Origin: Minisyncoccota bacterium
GTDB taxonomy: Bacteria; Patescibacteriota; Minisyncoccia; Phycocordibacterales; UBA2100
Assembly: GCA_020058565.1 (NCBI GenBank)
Contig: JAGVDT010000014.1
Span: forward strand, 1 to 15,070
Direction of reading: 5' to 3'
Length of the DNA: 15,070 nucleotides
Position numbers and translations under genes: made by a program
The notes under the pieces: generated by a model
What the model was told of the DNA's origin: nothing
Databases searched by the model: none
The model's input: only the letters and a program-made list of their open reading frames with translations
Shown: one piece after another, positions 6,073 through 12,589 of the stretch
How positions within the stretch are numbered: the stretch's first letter is position 1
Layout of the letters: every line of letters begins with the position of its first letter

Positions 6073-6537
6073 TCAAAACTCAATAGTCTTCCCCTCCGCT
6101 ATGCCGTGCCGCTCGGAAAAGCCGGCCGGTACTTCCAGTACATACCTCGCCGGTGTAGGTGGCGTGAACGATTGCGGAAAGGTGTCCGGTGAGACGCTTT
6201 TCTCGAGGTACACGATACGCTTTTCGGCAGAGATCCAGAGTATGTCCACCGAAAAACGCATACTCCTCATCCAGAACGGATGCCGCCCATCGTGATCGAA
6301 CACGAACAACATCCCGTCGTACGTTGCTAAACCCGCCATCCCACCAAGTCCTTGCGCTAGTTTGGGCTTGGTATCAGCAATAAGCACGTCTAATTTTTGA
6401 CCGCTGACGTGTATGACTTTGACGGCAAATTCCGGATGGGGGTTATTTCGCTCTTGTGACAGGATCAATCCGACTTGCCACGCAAATACAAGAGCGGCAG
6501 CTCCAACCATTGAAATTACTAGCGTGCGCACTATCAT
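6073..6537 (-). CDS. DUF192 protein, membrane-anchored (copy 1)
   Basis: 154 residues. A single N-terminal hydrophobic segment (about 4-26) should anchor it or act as a signal, placing the DUF192 domain (about 38-154) outside the membrane. Family landmarks are GMLFVF (75-80), PFWMRSM (87-93), VDILWIS (97-103) and PARYVLEVPAGF (129-140). DUF192 has no settled function; structures show a small beta-rich fold. It is the last gene of the operon, 5 bp after traX. It is paralogous to the gene at 7259-7729, and at DNA level the two share a nearly identical stretch around 6109-6205, including 32 identical bases. That stretch suggests duplication or gene conversion. Confidence 0.88.
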   Translation of the reverse strand: MIVRTLVISMVGAAALVFAWQVGLILSQERNNPHPEFAVKVIHVSGQKLDVLIADTKPKLAQGLGGMAGLATYDGMLFVFDHDGRHPFWMRSMRFSVDILWISAEKRIVYLEKSVSPDTFPQSFTPPTPARYVLEVPAGFSERHGIAEGKTIEF

Positions 6538-6542
6538 GTTTC

Positions 6543-7262
6543 CTAAAATACAAGCTTGTAGATGAAGATAGCAAGATAGTGGATCGGGTAAAACACATAA
6601 AACGGATATTTGGTCTTATATCCTTCGCGGCCATTATAAAAGGCAACGATGCCTAGCGCGGCAAGAATACCAAGCAACCACACTGGATGATTGAGATATA
6701 TATATCCAATCATTGATCCTGTACTTTCTGCCCAGTACGAAATACCTGTCGGTATTAAAAAGAGTATGCATATTTGCGAAAGAGCAGTATACAAAATGCT
6801 ATTAAAGAACAGATAGAAGGCGACAATTGATAAAACGCCAGCAGCACCATAATCGGTATTACATATTTGCGCAATCGAGGCGCAGCCGAAGATAACCACG
6901 AAACACGTCGGTATATCGGACGTCTTCTTAAGCGCGGAGATTGCAAGTAATCCTAGAAACAATGTGAAGAATACGTTTAGATATAACAACGGAGATCCGA
7001 TCTGCTGATTCGCAAGAGTAAACGGTACCTGCGAAACGAGCGCAAAAAAGAATAAGCGCCGCAAATACACTTGTATGTCTGAGGTGTGGTGCGCACCATT
7101 GGCAATAAGCCATGCAAAGAGCGGAAATGCGATATTCCCCAATAGACCCAGCATTCGATGCTCCGGCATTAAAAAAATACCGAGATGGCTCAGTATCATC
7201 CCCACAACAGCAATAATTTTGATGTGGAAAGAATTCATAACCTCGACAAGCATTCCCGTCAC
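6543..7262 (-). CDS. TraX family integral membrane protein
   Basis: Up to 239 residues with about eight hydrophobic helices. The opening FHIKIIAVVGMILSHLGIF, then LGNIAFPLFAWLIANGAHHT, YLRRLFFFALVSQVPF and NVFFTLFLGLLAI, is the TraX signature. TraX of the F plasmid N-acetylates pilin. Distant chromosomal members are assumed to be membrane acyltransferases with unknown substrates. The frame can start at a GTG (7260-7262) overlapping the preceding stop, at ATG 7253, or at ATG 7238; the last gives the usual family N-terminus MNSFHIK. It sits between two DUF192 genes in a tight operon, which suggests a shared envelope role, perhaps acting on pilins or other exported proteins. Its substrate is unknown. 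Confidence 0.85.
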   Translation of the reverse strand: MTGMLVEVMNSFHIKIIAVVGMILSHLGIFLMPEHRMLGLLGNIAFPLFAWLIANGAHHTSDIQVYLRRLFFFALVSQVPFTLANQQIGSPLLYLNVFFTLFLGLLAISALKKTSDIPTCFVVIFGCASIAQICNTDYGAAGVLSIVAFYLFFNSILYTALSQICILFLIPTGISYWAESTGSMIGYIYLNHPVWLLGILAALGIVAFYNGREGYKTKYPFYVFYPIHYLAIFIYKLVF

Positions 7263-7729
7263 TGCAGCGATACCTCGAGCATATCCCCAACCATAATATC
7301 GTGCCCGGACGAAAATCCGGCTGGTACCTGCAACACATACCTCGCCGGTGTAGGTGGCGTGAACGAATGCGGGAATGTGTCCGGTGAGACGTCTTTCGCG
7401 ATGTACACAACGCGTTTATCCGCAGAAATCCAAATGATATCAATCGCATACTGCATATCCTTCATCCAAAACGAGTGCTGGTCATTACGTTCGAACACAA
7501 ACAAAAGACCTTCGCGCTCGGCAAGCGCCGTTGTGCCGCTCAAACCCTGCTCACGCTCCTGAGCCGTATCCGCGATTCCGACAGCGATACTGGTTTCTCC
7601 GATGCGAACCTGTCGTTCGGTCGTGATGTAGCGTTCGGTCGCGGAGTTAAAAAGAAAAAAATACCATATCAATGCGGCGGCCAAGACGGCCGCCGCGATT
7701 CCCCCCAAAAGTGACGTTTTCGAACGCAT
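7259..7729 (-). CDS. DUF192 protein, membrane-anchored (copy 2)
   Basis: 156 residues with an N-terminal hydrophobic helix (about 8-27) and a DUF192 domain from about 40. Landmarks: GLLFVFE (74-80), SFWMKDM (86-92), IDIIWIS (96-102), PARYVLQVPAGF (128-139). The N-terminal third differs clearly from copy 1, while the C-terminal third is almost identical (VSPDTFPxSFTPPTPARYVLxVPAGFS in both, with two varying positions). It starts 4 bp after DUF1761, and its stop overlaps the longest traX frame. A fixed pair around traX suggests both act in one membrane-surface process; function unknown. Confidence 0.88.
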   Translation of the reverse strand: MRSKTSLLGGIAAAVLAAALIWYFFLFNSATERYITTERQVRIGETSIAVGIADTAQEREQGLSGTTALAEREGLLFVFERNDQHSFWMKDMQYAIDIIWISADKRVVYIAKDVSPDTFPHSFTPPTPARYVLQVPAGFSSGHDIMVGDMLEVSLQ

Positions 7730-7733
7730 TTAG

Positions 7734-8144
7734 CTATGCGAGGAGGACGAGGATGACTGCCATCATGACGAACGAGACAAGCCATTGCCCTGCGACGATC
7801 GCATACTGCTTGAACGGCTTCTGTTCCCAGAGCACCATGCCGAGCATTGTCGGTGCCACAAAGCCCACCCAGCACCAGAATCCGAGTTCGACTGCGCCGA
7901 TCCAGTCAAAGACGCCCCATGCGATACCGAAATGGTTCATGACATAGGCGACCACCATCGCTCCCAGGAACGCGATGAACGCCGAGACCATCATTTTCTT
8001 CTTTCCGGCCGCCATATCCGCAGCCGATATATTCGCACCCCCCATCCAAGACGAGCCGAAGACTTTCGGATGGAACCAAATCATCCCGAGGACGATGTTC
8101 GCGATACCTGCAACGAGAATGGGCAAAAAGGAGACTTCAAACAT
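7734..8144 (-). CDS. DUF1761 integral membrane protein
   Basis: 136 residues with four hydrophobic segments. The opening FLPILVAGIANIVLGMIWF followed by HPKVFGSSWM is typical of DUF1761, a small four-helix membrane family of unknown function. It is the first gene of the operon that continues with DUF192, traX and DUF192, spaced 4 bp from the next gene. The ATG has no Shine-Dalgarno. A TATAAC -10 box lies 12-17 bases before the start, inside a 7-nt repeat array (8152-8183), giving a very short leader. Confidence 0.85.
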   Translation of the reverse strand: MFEVSFLPILVAGIANIVLGMIWFHPKVFGSSWMGGANISAADMAAGKKKMMVSAFIAFLGAMVVAYVMNHFGIAWGVFDWIGAVELGFWCWVGFVAPTMLGMVLWEQKPFKQYAIVAGQWLVSFVMMAVILVLLA

Positions 8145-8151
8145 ACTAAAA

Positions 8152-8183
8152 TTAGGTTATAGGTGTTAGGTTCTAGGGACTAG
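8152..8183 (-). repeat. 7-nt CTAG-like repeat array containing the DUF1761 promoter
   Basis: On the minus strand five units follow with exact 7-base period: CTAGTCC, CTAGAAC, CTAACAC, CTATAAC, CTAATTT. The fourth unit supplies a TATAAC -10 box (8156-8161), so transcription would start about 5 bases before the DUF1761 ATG. No clear -35 is seen. Period and CTAG core match the array in rnpB. The remaining bases up to the csp terminator (8184-8259) show no gene. Confidence 0.7.
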
Positions 8184-8259
8184 TAATACTACTGACATGA
8201 TACCGCCATGCACCAGAGATGCCAGACCATGGTGTGAGTAACTCGCCGTATGCGAATGC

Positions 8260-8287
8260 AAAAAGCGCCCCTTGCGGGGCGCTTTTT
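8260..8287 (-). terminator. Strong intrinsic terminator of the cold-shock gene
   Basis: A 12-bp perfect stem (AAAAAGCGCCCC / GGGGCGCTTTTT) with a 4-base loop starts 11 bp past the csp stop. T5 follows the GC-rich stem on the minus strand, and by symmetry on the plus strand too. Confidence 0.9.
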
Positions 8288-8298
8288 GTGCGAGGCAA

Positions 8299-8496
8299 CT
8301 ATGCCTTCGCGACCTTGATCGCGTTCGGGCCCTTCGGGCTGTCTGCGACCTCAAAAGTGACCGTGTCACCTTCTTGGAAAGAATCGAAAGCGCCGTTGCA
8401 CTCGTTCGAGTGGAAGAAAAGATTCTTCTCCTGGCCTTCGATCTTGATGAAGCCGAATCCCTTGTCGGTGATTTTGGCGATTGTTCCTGTTTGCAT
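8299..8496 (-). CDS. Cold-shock domain protein (CspA family)
   Basis: 65 residues, the full length of a single cold-shock domain. It binds single-stranded RNA and DNA and acts as an RNA chaperone in the cytoplasm. RNP1 is KGFGFI (12-17) and RNP2 is LFFHS (26-30). The closing SPKGPNAIKVAKA resembles the canonical GPQAxNV ending. It is a single-gene unit with a strong promoter about 100 bp upstream, an 80-90-nt leader and a strong terminator. No Shine-Dalgarno precedes the ATG. The long leader could carry temperature-responsive structure as in E. coli cspA, but that is inference. Confidence 0.95.
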   Translation of the reverse strand: MQTGTIAKITDKGFGFIKIEGQEKNLFFHSNECNGAFDSFQEGDTVTFEVADSPKGPNAIKVAKA

Positions 8497-8589
8497 AGCA
8501 ATTGGATCAAGTTTGTTAAATCAAGACAGTCTGCTGGAGTTGTAGGTCGATCCCCCTTCTCTGGATCAGCCCTGAATTTGATACCATTA

Positions 8590-8618
8590 ATAGTAGCAAA
8601 TTTCCTTCATGTTGTCAA
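8590..8618 (-). promoter_or_regulatory. Consensus promoter of the cold-shock gene
   Basis: On the minus strand -35 TTGACA (8613-8618), exactly 17 bp, then -10 TACTAT (8590-8595). Predicted start is near 8583, leaving about 87 nt of leader. The leader contains a short hairpin GATCC / GGATC (about 8553-8572). Confidence 0.8.
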
Positions 8619-8700
8619 CCTATCTGTATTCTCCCGAACAACGGCAGGTGAATATACACAGAACTGCAGAGGTTTGGCATAGTTATTTAAATCCGTTCGA

Positions 8701-8706
8701 TATACT
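8701..8706 (+). promoter_or_regulatory. -10 box of the LAGLIDADG gene (leaderless)
   Basis: TATACT lies 6 bases before the ATG at 8713, and no Shine-Dalgarno is present, so the transcript should begin at the start codon. No good -35 is visible at 17 bp. The rest of 8619-8700 holds nothing I can name. Confidence 0.5.
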
Positions 8707-8712
8707 GTAGCG

Positions 8713-9834
8713 ATGAGGATCAAGTTTAAAAAGGGCGCGCAAAAACAATTCATTATTTCCCTTTTTCAACACTCCCCGCTGACCGTGGAAGAAATTGCAG
8801 AAAAAGCGGGCGTCAGCGCACGTACGGTACGGGACTGGAAACGGGAGAAGTATCATGCCGATTACGACATCATCACTTCCTTTTCACGGAAATACAGCAT
8901 ACCTCTTCCTCCACATGAAAAACTGGACGAAGGTTGGCATTTGGGAGAAGTTGCGTCGCTGGGTGGCATAACACGATTTAAAATTTATGGCCCAGTCAGC
9001 TCTGATGAGGATCGTCGACGCGGTGGTCGAATCTCTCAACAAAGACGGAAAGAAAACCCTGAAAAATACCGCCTGCTCGGATGTAAAGTCAGAAAAGAGT
9101 TTTCCAGGCCCGATTACTCGGTCGAACTAGCAGAAGTCGTAGGTATTATTTTAGGCGACGGTGGCATAAGCGACTACCAAGTAAAAGTAACTCTTGATAT
9201 CAAAGCTGATTACGAATATGCGAAATACGTAGTCAAACTTTTTACATGTGTTTTCGGCGAAAAACCGACATGGACAGAGCGGGAAAATGTCATTAATCTC
9301 ACGCATTCAGGCGCGGGACTTGTCGAGATCCTAGAAGGACTTGGTCTGGTACGGGGAAACAAAGTTACACATCAGGTTGGTATTCCGGAGTGGGTTTTTC
9401 GTAAACAGGAATTCCAATTTGCATGCCTTCGCGGACTTTTTGATACAGACGGATGTATTTACAGACATCGGAAACCCGAGGGGGTTTACATCGGATGGAC
9501 ATTTACTAGTCACTCGTCAGAGCTTATTATGGGCGTCGAGCGGATTCTGAAGACTATCCCTTTGCGTTACTCGGTGACATACGGAACTAACGTCTACATG
9601 TATTCGCTCGAAAGTGTATTGAAGTACATGACCCTTGTCGGATCAAGTAATCCGAAGAATGTCGAAAAAGTGAGGGTACATATGGCGAGGAGAGGTGGTC
9701 GAGTGGTCGAAGGCACGCGTTTGGAGTACGCGCAGGGGGAAACCCCTCGAGGGTTCGAATCCCTCCCTCTCCGCAGTTGTAAAAACGAAGCATTTTTTGG
9801 TGCTTGTGCGATAATGTTGTACGGCGTTTTGTAG
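8713..9834 (+). CDS. LAGLIDADG homing-endonuclease-like protein with N-terminal HTH; frame runs through tRNA-Ser
   Basis: Residues about 10-60 hold a helix-turn-helix (TVEEIAEKAGVSARTVRDWK). Two LAGLIDADG motifs follow: LAEVVGIILGDGG (139-151, acidic residue Asp149) and CLRGLFDTDGC (238-248, Asp246). This is the monomeric two-motif layout of homing endonucleases. It is free-standing, with no visible intron or intein. A regulatory role of the WhiA kind is possible. The recognisable protein ends near residue 325. From residue 326 the frame crosses the tRNA-Ser gene (9689-9773), then reads about 20 codons of the inserted element before TAG. The native C-terminus is therefore uncertain; the last ~48 residues are tRNA- and element-derived. 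On the other strand the recombinase frame overlaps 9594-9834. Confidence 0.85.
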   Translation: MRIKFKKGAQKQFIISLFQHSPLTVEEIAEKAGVSARTVRDWKREKYHADYDIITSFSRKYSIPLPPHEKLDEGWHLGEVASLGGITRFKIYGPVSSDEDRRRGGRISQQRRKENPEKYRLLGCKVRKEFSRPDYSVELAEVVGIILGDGGISDYQVKVTLDIKADYEYAKYVVKLFTCVFGEKPTWTERENVINLTHSGAGLVEILEGLGLVRGNKVTHQVGIPEWVFRKQEFQFACLRGLFDTDGCIYRHRKPEGVYIGWTFTSHSSELIMGVERILKTIPLRYSVTYGTNVYMYSLESVLKYMTLVGSSNPKNVEKVRVHMARRGGRVVEGTRLEYAQGETPRGFESLPLRSCKNEAFFGACAIMLYGVL

Positions 9835-11222
9835 CGCACTTCTTGGATATTTCTTTCTTTGATGTTGAGGTTCCAAAGTAGCTTTTCCACGATTGCTCTC
9901 TTTTTCATATCGTTGCCGTCAAGAAACTCTTGCTTGGCTCTGCTTGCTTCTAGAAAGACTGCTTTTGTCGGTTCCAAAGTGCGGACTGTTTGTCCGGCTT
10001 CAAGATCATTGCTTTGCTTCTCGATATCAAGGCGCTCGTGTTTGAGCGCCACGACCTTTTGGTCATACAGGTCTTTCGATATCTGTTCAGCAACGAAAGC
10101 ATCGAGGAGTCGTGATTCACGCGCAGGAAGTGCTACAAGGCGGTTTTTGAGCGATTGGAGCGCGTGTATCGTCTCACCGCCGGTTCGTTCCATTTCCTCC
10201 TTTGCGGCTTTGTACATCAGTTCGATTTTGCGGTCAGTGAACACCAAATCATCGAAAAGACCAGCAACTTTCTCGTAGAGGTATTTTTCTCGCAGGTAAC
10301 TCTTGTGCTCGGAACAAGAAAAACGGCCATTGGTGCAGTAGTAATAGTGGTGTCCTTTCTTCAAAGTGGCGGTAAGGAGACAGCCGCACGTACCACAGTG
10401 CATGAATCCTCGAAGCGGGAAGAACAGCTTTTGCGAGCAGGAGCGTGATTTGCCGGAGAGTACGTACTGCGCGTCGTCGTACAACGACTTTGAAATGATT
10501 GGTTCATGTGTGCCCGCGTAGAGCTTGTTGTCCATTCGCATGACGCCCGAATAGAACGGGTTGGAGATAATACGGTGAATCATGCCGCGATATACCTTCT
10601 TCCCTGAAGGGGTGCGTAATCCCTCCTTGAACAGAATGTTTGATACGTCGAGGATGCTATGGCTGCCAGTTGCATACAGTTCAAACGCACGACGAATATG
10701 CGGTGCAATCTTGGTATCAACAAATATCGTTTTCTCGATTTTGTCATTGAGGTAACCGAGTGGCGCACGATTCGCCCACACGCCTTTCTCTAGTTTCGTT
10801 CGGATACCTCTTTTCACATTCGTACTCAAATCCCGAATGTACTGGTTTGCCATACCGAAGTGCATCGCGAGCATCAGAACGTTGTCAGAAGGAAGGTGTG
10901 TCGCCTCAAAGGTATGAATCTCTTTGATCGTGCCGCGCTGGAGCAAATCAATCACTCTGCCGCCGTCAATAAAGTTGCGGGCTAATCTGTCCATCTTCCA
11001 ACAGAGAATCGCGTCAGCTTTCCCTGCACGTATCATTTTCAGCATGTCATTGAACACAGGGCGACCTTCGCTCTTTGCTGACATCTTTTCTTTAAGTGTG
11101 AGAACGATATTCAGATTCTGTGATGTCGCGAGCTTCATCAGTTCGCTTTCCTGCGATTCAAGCGATTGAACCTGTTTGTCTTCAGTATCGGTGGACTTGC
11201 GGCAGTAGAGGATGTATTTCAT
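9594..11222 (-). CDS. Large serine recombinase (integrase), with C-terminus reading into host tRNA
   Basis: 542 residues in the integrated state. The N-terminal resolvase domain (1 to about 145) has the catalytic YxRxS at Tyr6-Arg8-Ser10 and MDRLARN with Arg79 and Arg82. A recombinase domain follows (about 150-255). A zinc ribbon has Cys276, Cys279, Cys296 and Cys303 around a HHYYYC segment, then a coiled-coil-like helical part (about 330-450). It joins attP and attB without replication. Residues up to about 483 are element-encoded. Residues 484-512 are antisense tRNA-Ser (RRGRDSNPRG...), and 513-542 are antisense LAGLIDADG gene, so the tail is a product of integration. The ATG overlaps the rep stop (ATGA), making it the last gene of the operon. 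Confidence 0.93.
   Translation of the reverse strand: MKYILYCRKSTDTEDKQVQSLESQESELMKLATSQNLNIVLTLKEKMSAKSEGRPVFNDMLKMIRAGKADAILCWKMDRLARNFIDGGRVIDLLQRGTIKEIHTFEATHLPSDNVLMLAMHFGMANQYIRDLSTNVKRGIRTKLEKGVWANRAPLGYLNDKIEKTIFVDTKIAPHIRRAFELYATGSHSILDVSNILFKEGLRTPSGKKVYRGMIHRIISNPFYSGVMRMDNKLYAGTHEPIISKSLYDDAQYVLSGKSRSCSQKLFFPLRGFMHCGTCGCLLTATLKKGHHYYYCTNGRFSCSEHKSYLREKYLYEKVAGLFDDLVFTDRKIELMYKAAKEEMERTGGETIHALQSLKNRLVALPARESRLLDAFVAEQISKDLYDQKVVALKHERLDIEKQSNDLEAGQTVRTLEPTKAVFLEASRAKQEFLDGNDMKKRAIVEKLLWNLNIKERNIQEVRYKTPYNIIAQAPKNASFLQLRRGRDSNPRGVSPCAYSKRVPSTTRPPLLAICTLTFSTFFGLLDPTRVMYFNTLSSEYM
9689..9773 (+). tRNA. tRNA-Ser(GGA), no encoded CCA; integration site
   Basis: An 85-nt class II tRNA. 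The acceptor stem is GGAGAGG (9689-9695) with CCTCTCC (9766-9772), perfect 7 bp; discriminator G at 9773. Anticodon stem CGCGT / ACGCG encloses the loop TTGGAGT with anticodon GGA. The long variable arm is AGGGG-GAAA-CCCCT-like, and the T arm is GAGGG-TTCGAAT-CCCTC. The next bases are CAG, so CCA is not encoded and must be added by a nucleotidyltransferase. It lies in sense inside the 3' part of the LAGLIDADG frame and antisense to the recombinase tail. Confidence 0.97.
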
Positions 11223-12271
11223 ACGGGCATAGTATCGGGAGAATTGTTGAGCGTAAATCGTACGGACGGTGATGGTATGACCAACTGCTCTAAAATACCA
11301 CCGCTACTCGTAGTCTCTGGCAGTACAAAACCAATACCCAGCTTCTGCAAGGTCTTCCGGTAGCGGTAGATGGTGCTGCGATTCATTCCACCACGTAGAT
11401 ACATTTCTTTCATCTCGTCATCGTAGTAATAGCCCTTGTAGAACTGGTAGAGACGGAAGGCTTTGGGTGCGGAAAACTGTGAGTACAAAATAGTGCGAAC
11501 CTCATCCATCGTGGTTGTTGTGGGGGTAACGTAGAAGAAAACTTTGTGGAGAAAATGTTTGAGTATGTCTTGAATAATCGCGTCGTCTGAAATATCTGAA
11601 AGGTATAATTTCTTTCGTTTGAAATATCCCACAAGGTAGCGATGCTTCATGCCGACCTCAAAGCGTACAACACGATTCGCCCATTCCTGAAGTCGATGAG
11701 CACGTTCCCAATCCTTTTCGGCAATCTCTTTGAAACCACGCTTCTTGAATTCTGCGCCCTTGCCATAGAACTTCACGACGTAGGCAGAGCCTTGATGCAT
11801 GACAGACGTATCCCACAGATGCTTTTTCTTGCGTGGATAATCGACACGCTTGATGAAGTCGATGGCATGGAGTGCGTCGTCTGCGGTTGCAAGCGTCCAG
11901 TTGTAGCAAATATCGAGACGGTATACCTGCCAGAGGGAGACGGGTATGAGGAGGTAGTTGATGTATGCGCATAATTCGGTGTAGATGCTTTCTGCAATCG
12001 ACGGTAGCTCATGCGGGTACACCATCTCCACGTTATTGCCTTTTGCGTACTTGGGAAATGAGCATTCGACAAAGAGTCCGCTCGGCACAATCGTGGATTT
12101 GATGGATACGTTTCTTTCGTACGAGCCGAGCTTGATATTCGCTGAATGGAACTCGAAGTGCACCTTGCCCGTCTTCAAATCCTCCTTTCTGAATCGTTCA
12201 AGCGACCCTTCAATCCTCCGTATTATCGACGGGTCGCTAATCGGCACGAGAAGTTTAATCGTGTCTATCAT
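11219..12271 (-). CDS. Replication initiation protein, phage gene II/X or Rep_trans type
   Basis: 350 residues. Patterns typical of rolling-circle initiators of filamentous phages (Phage_CRI/Phage_X) and related plasmids are visible: MIDTIKLLVP at the start, SYERNVSIKS (50-59), FVECSFPKYAKGNNVEMV (67-84, the S-x-x-K-x-x-x-GNN block), VYRLDIC (116-122), YVVKFYGKGAEF (164-175) and VVRFEVGM (201-208). Tyr169 in FYGKG is a candidate nicking tyrosine by position only. Residues about 285-312 (GGMNRSTIYRYRKTLQKLGI) look like a helix-turn-helix. Such proteins nick the double-strand origin and prime replication of the excised circle. It starts at an ATG overlapping the stop of the small upstream gene and ends overlapping the recombinase start, so all three are translationally coupled. 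Which of the two Rep families it belongs to is uncertain. Confidence 0.75.
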   Translation of the reverse strand: MIDTIKLLVPISDPSIIRRIEGSLERFRKEDLKTGKVHFEFHSANIKLGSYERNVSIKSTIVPSGLFVECSFPKYAKGNNVEMVYPHELPSIAESIYTELCAYINYLLIPVSLWQVYRLDICYNWTLATADDALHAIDFIKRVDYPRKKKHLWDTSVMHQGSAYVVKFYGKGAEFKKRGFKEIAEKDWERAHRLQEWANRVVRFEVGMKHRYLVGYFKRKKLYLSDISDDAIIQDILKHFLHKVFFYVTPTTTTMDEVRTILYSQFSAPKAFRLYQFYKGYYYDDEMKEMYLRGGMNRSTIYRYRKTLQKLGIGFVLPETTSSGGILEQLVIPSPSVRFTLNNSPDTMPV

Positions 12272-12564
12272 GGTGCATCCTGCAACACTCCACAGGTGTT
12301 ACGTACACCTGTGGAGGAAGAAGGTCGAGTCGGAGGCGCGCCGCGCTTCCGCCCCTCCCCACCACAGGGCGAGGGAGGGGCGGAGGGCGGCTGCGGAACG
12401 CCATCAGCAAAAGCACGAAACAGACCAGCGAACCCACGCAGACACTCGTCGGCTTGCTCGTTGGTCAAGAGAATGCCGTTCTCATCGAGGAAGACCGTTT
12501 GGCACTCGGCAATCAGTTCCTTGGAAAAAGAAAAGCTCTCCATGCGGAGAGTCTCGGCGAACAT
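12268..12564 (-). CDS. Small element protein with a tail encoded by hairpin DNA
   Basis: 98 residues. The first ~53 look like a folded helical protein (SKELIAECQTVFLDENG, LTNEQADECLRGFAGLFRAF), a pattern I recall from short Patescibacteria element proteins of unknown function. The rest (PPSAPPSPCGGEGRKRGAPP...) is a Pro/Gly/Arg tail encoded by two strong inverted repeats. This suggests that the DNA structure, not the tail, is what is conserved. Start could be the ATG at 12564 or the one 7 codons later; neither has a Shine-Dalgarno, and a TATATT box lies 8 bases before the first. It ends overlapping the rep start by ATGA, 25 bp after the winged-helix gene. Confidence 0.65.
   Translation of the reverse strand: MFAETLRMESFSFSKELIAECQTVFLDENGILLTNEQADECLRGFAGLFRAFADGVPQPPSAPPSPCGGEGRKRGAPPTRPSSSTGVRNTCGVLQDAP
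12288..12316. repeat. 12-bp perfect inverted repeat just upstream of rep: candidate origin or rep regulator
   Basis: CTCCACAGGTGT (12288-12299), loop TACGT, then ACACCTGTGGAG (12305-12316). It lies 17 bp upstream of the rep ATG. Rolling-circle double-strand origins are usually such hairpins near rep. It could instead act on rep translation. No T tract follows, so a terminator is unlikely. Confidence 0.6.
12348..12384. repeat. GC-rich 12-bp inverted repeat, REP-like
   Basis: TCCGCCCCTCCC (12348-12359) and GGGAGGGGCGGA (12373-12384) with a 13-base centre. The sequence and its translation (PPSPCGGEG) resemble REP-type palindromes spread in many bacterial genomes. It lies 32 bp from the rep-proximal hairpin, within the small gene. 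Confidence 0.6.
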
Positions 12565-12589
12565 GATGGGAAAATATACGGGAAACGTT

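Noticed and set aside
9587..9793. Minus-strand 68-codon frame with GGIRTLEGFPPARTPN
   Set aside because: This is tRNA-Ser read antisense, a common spurious translation.
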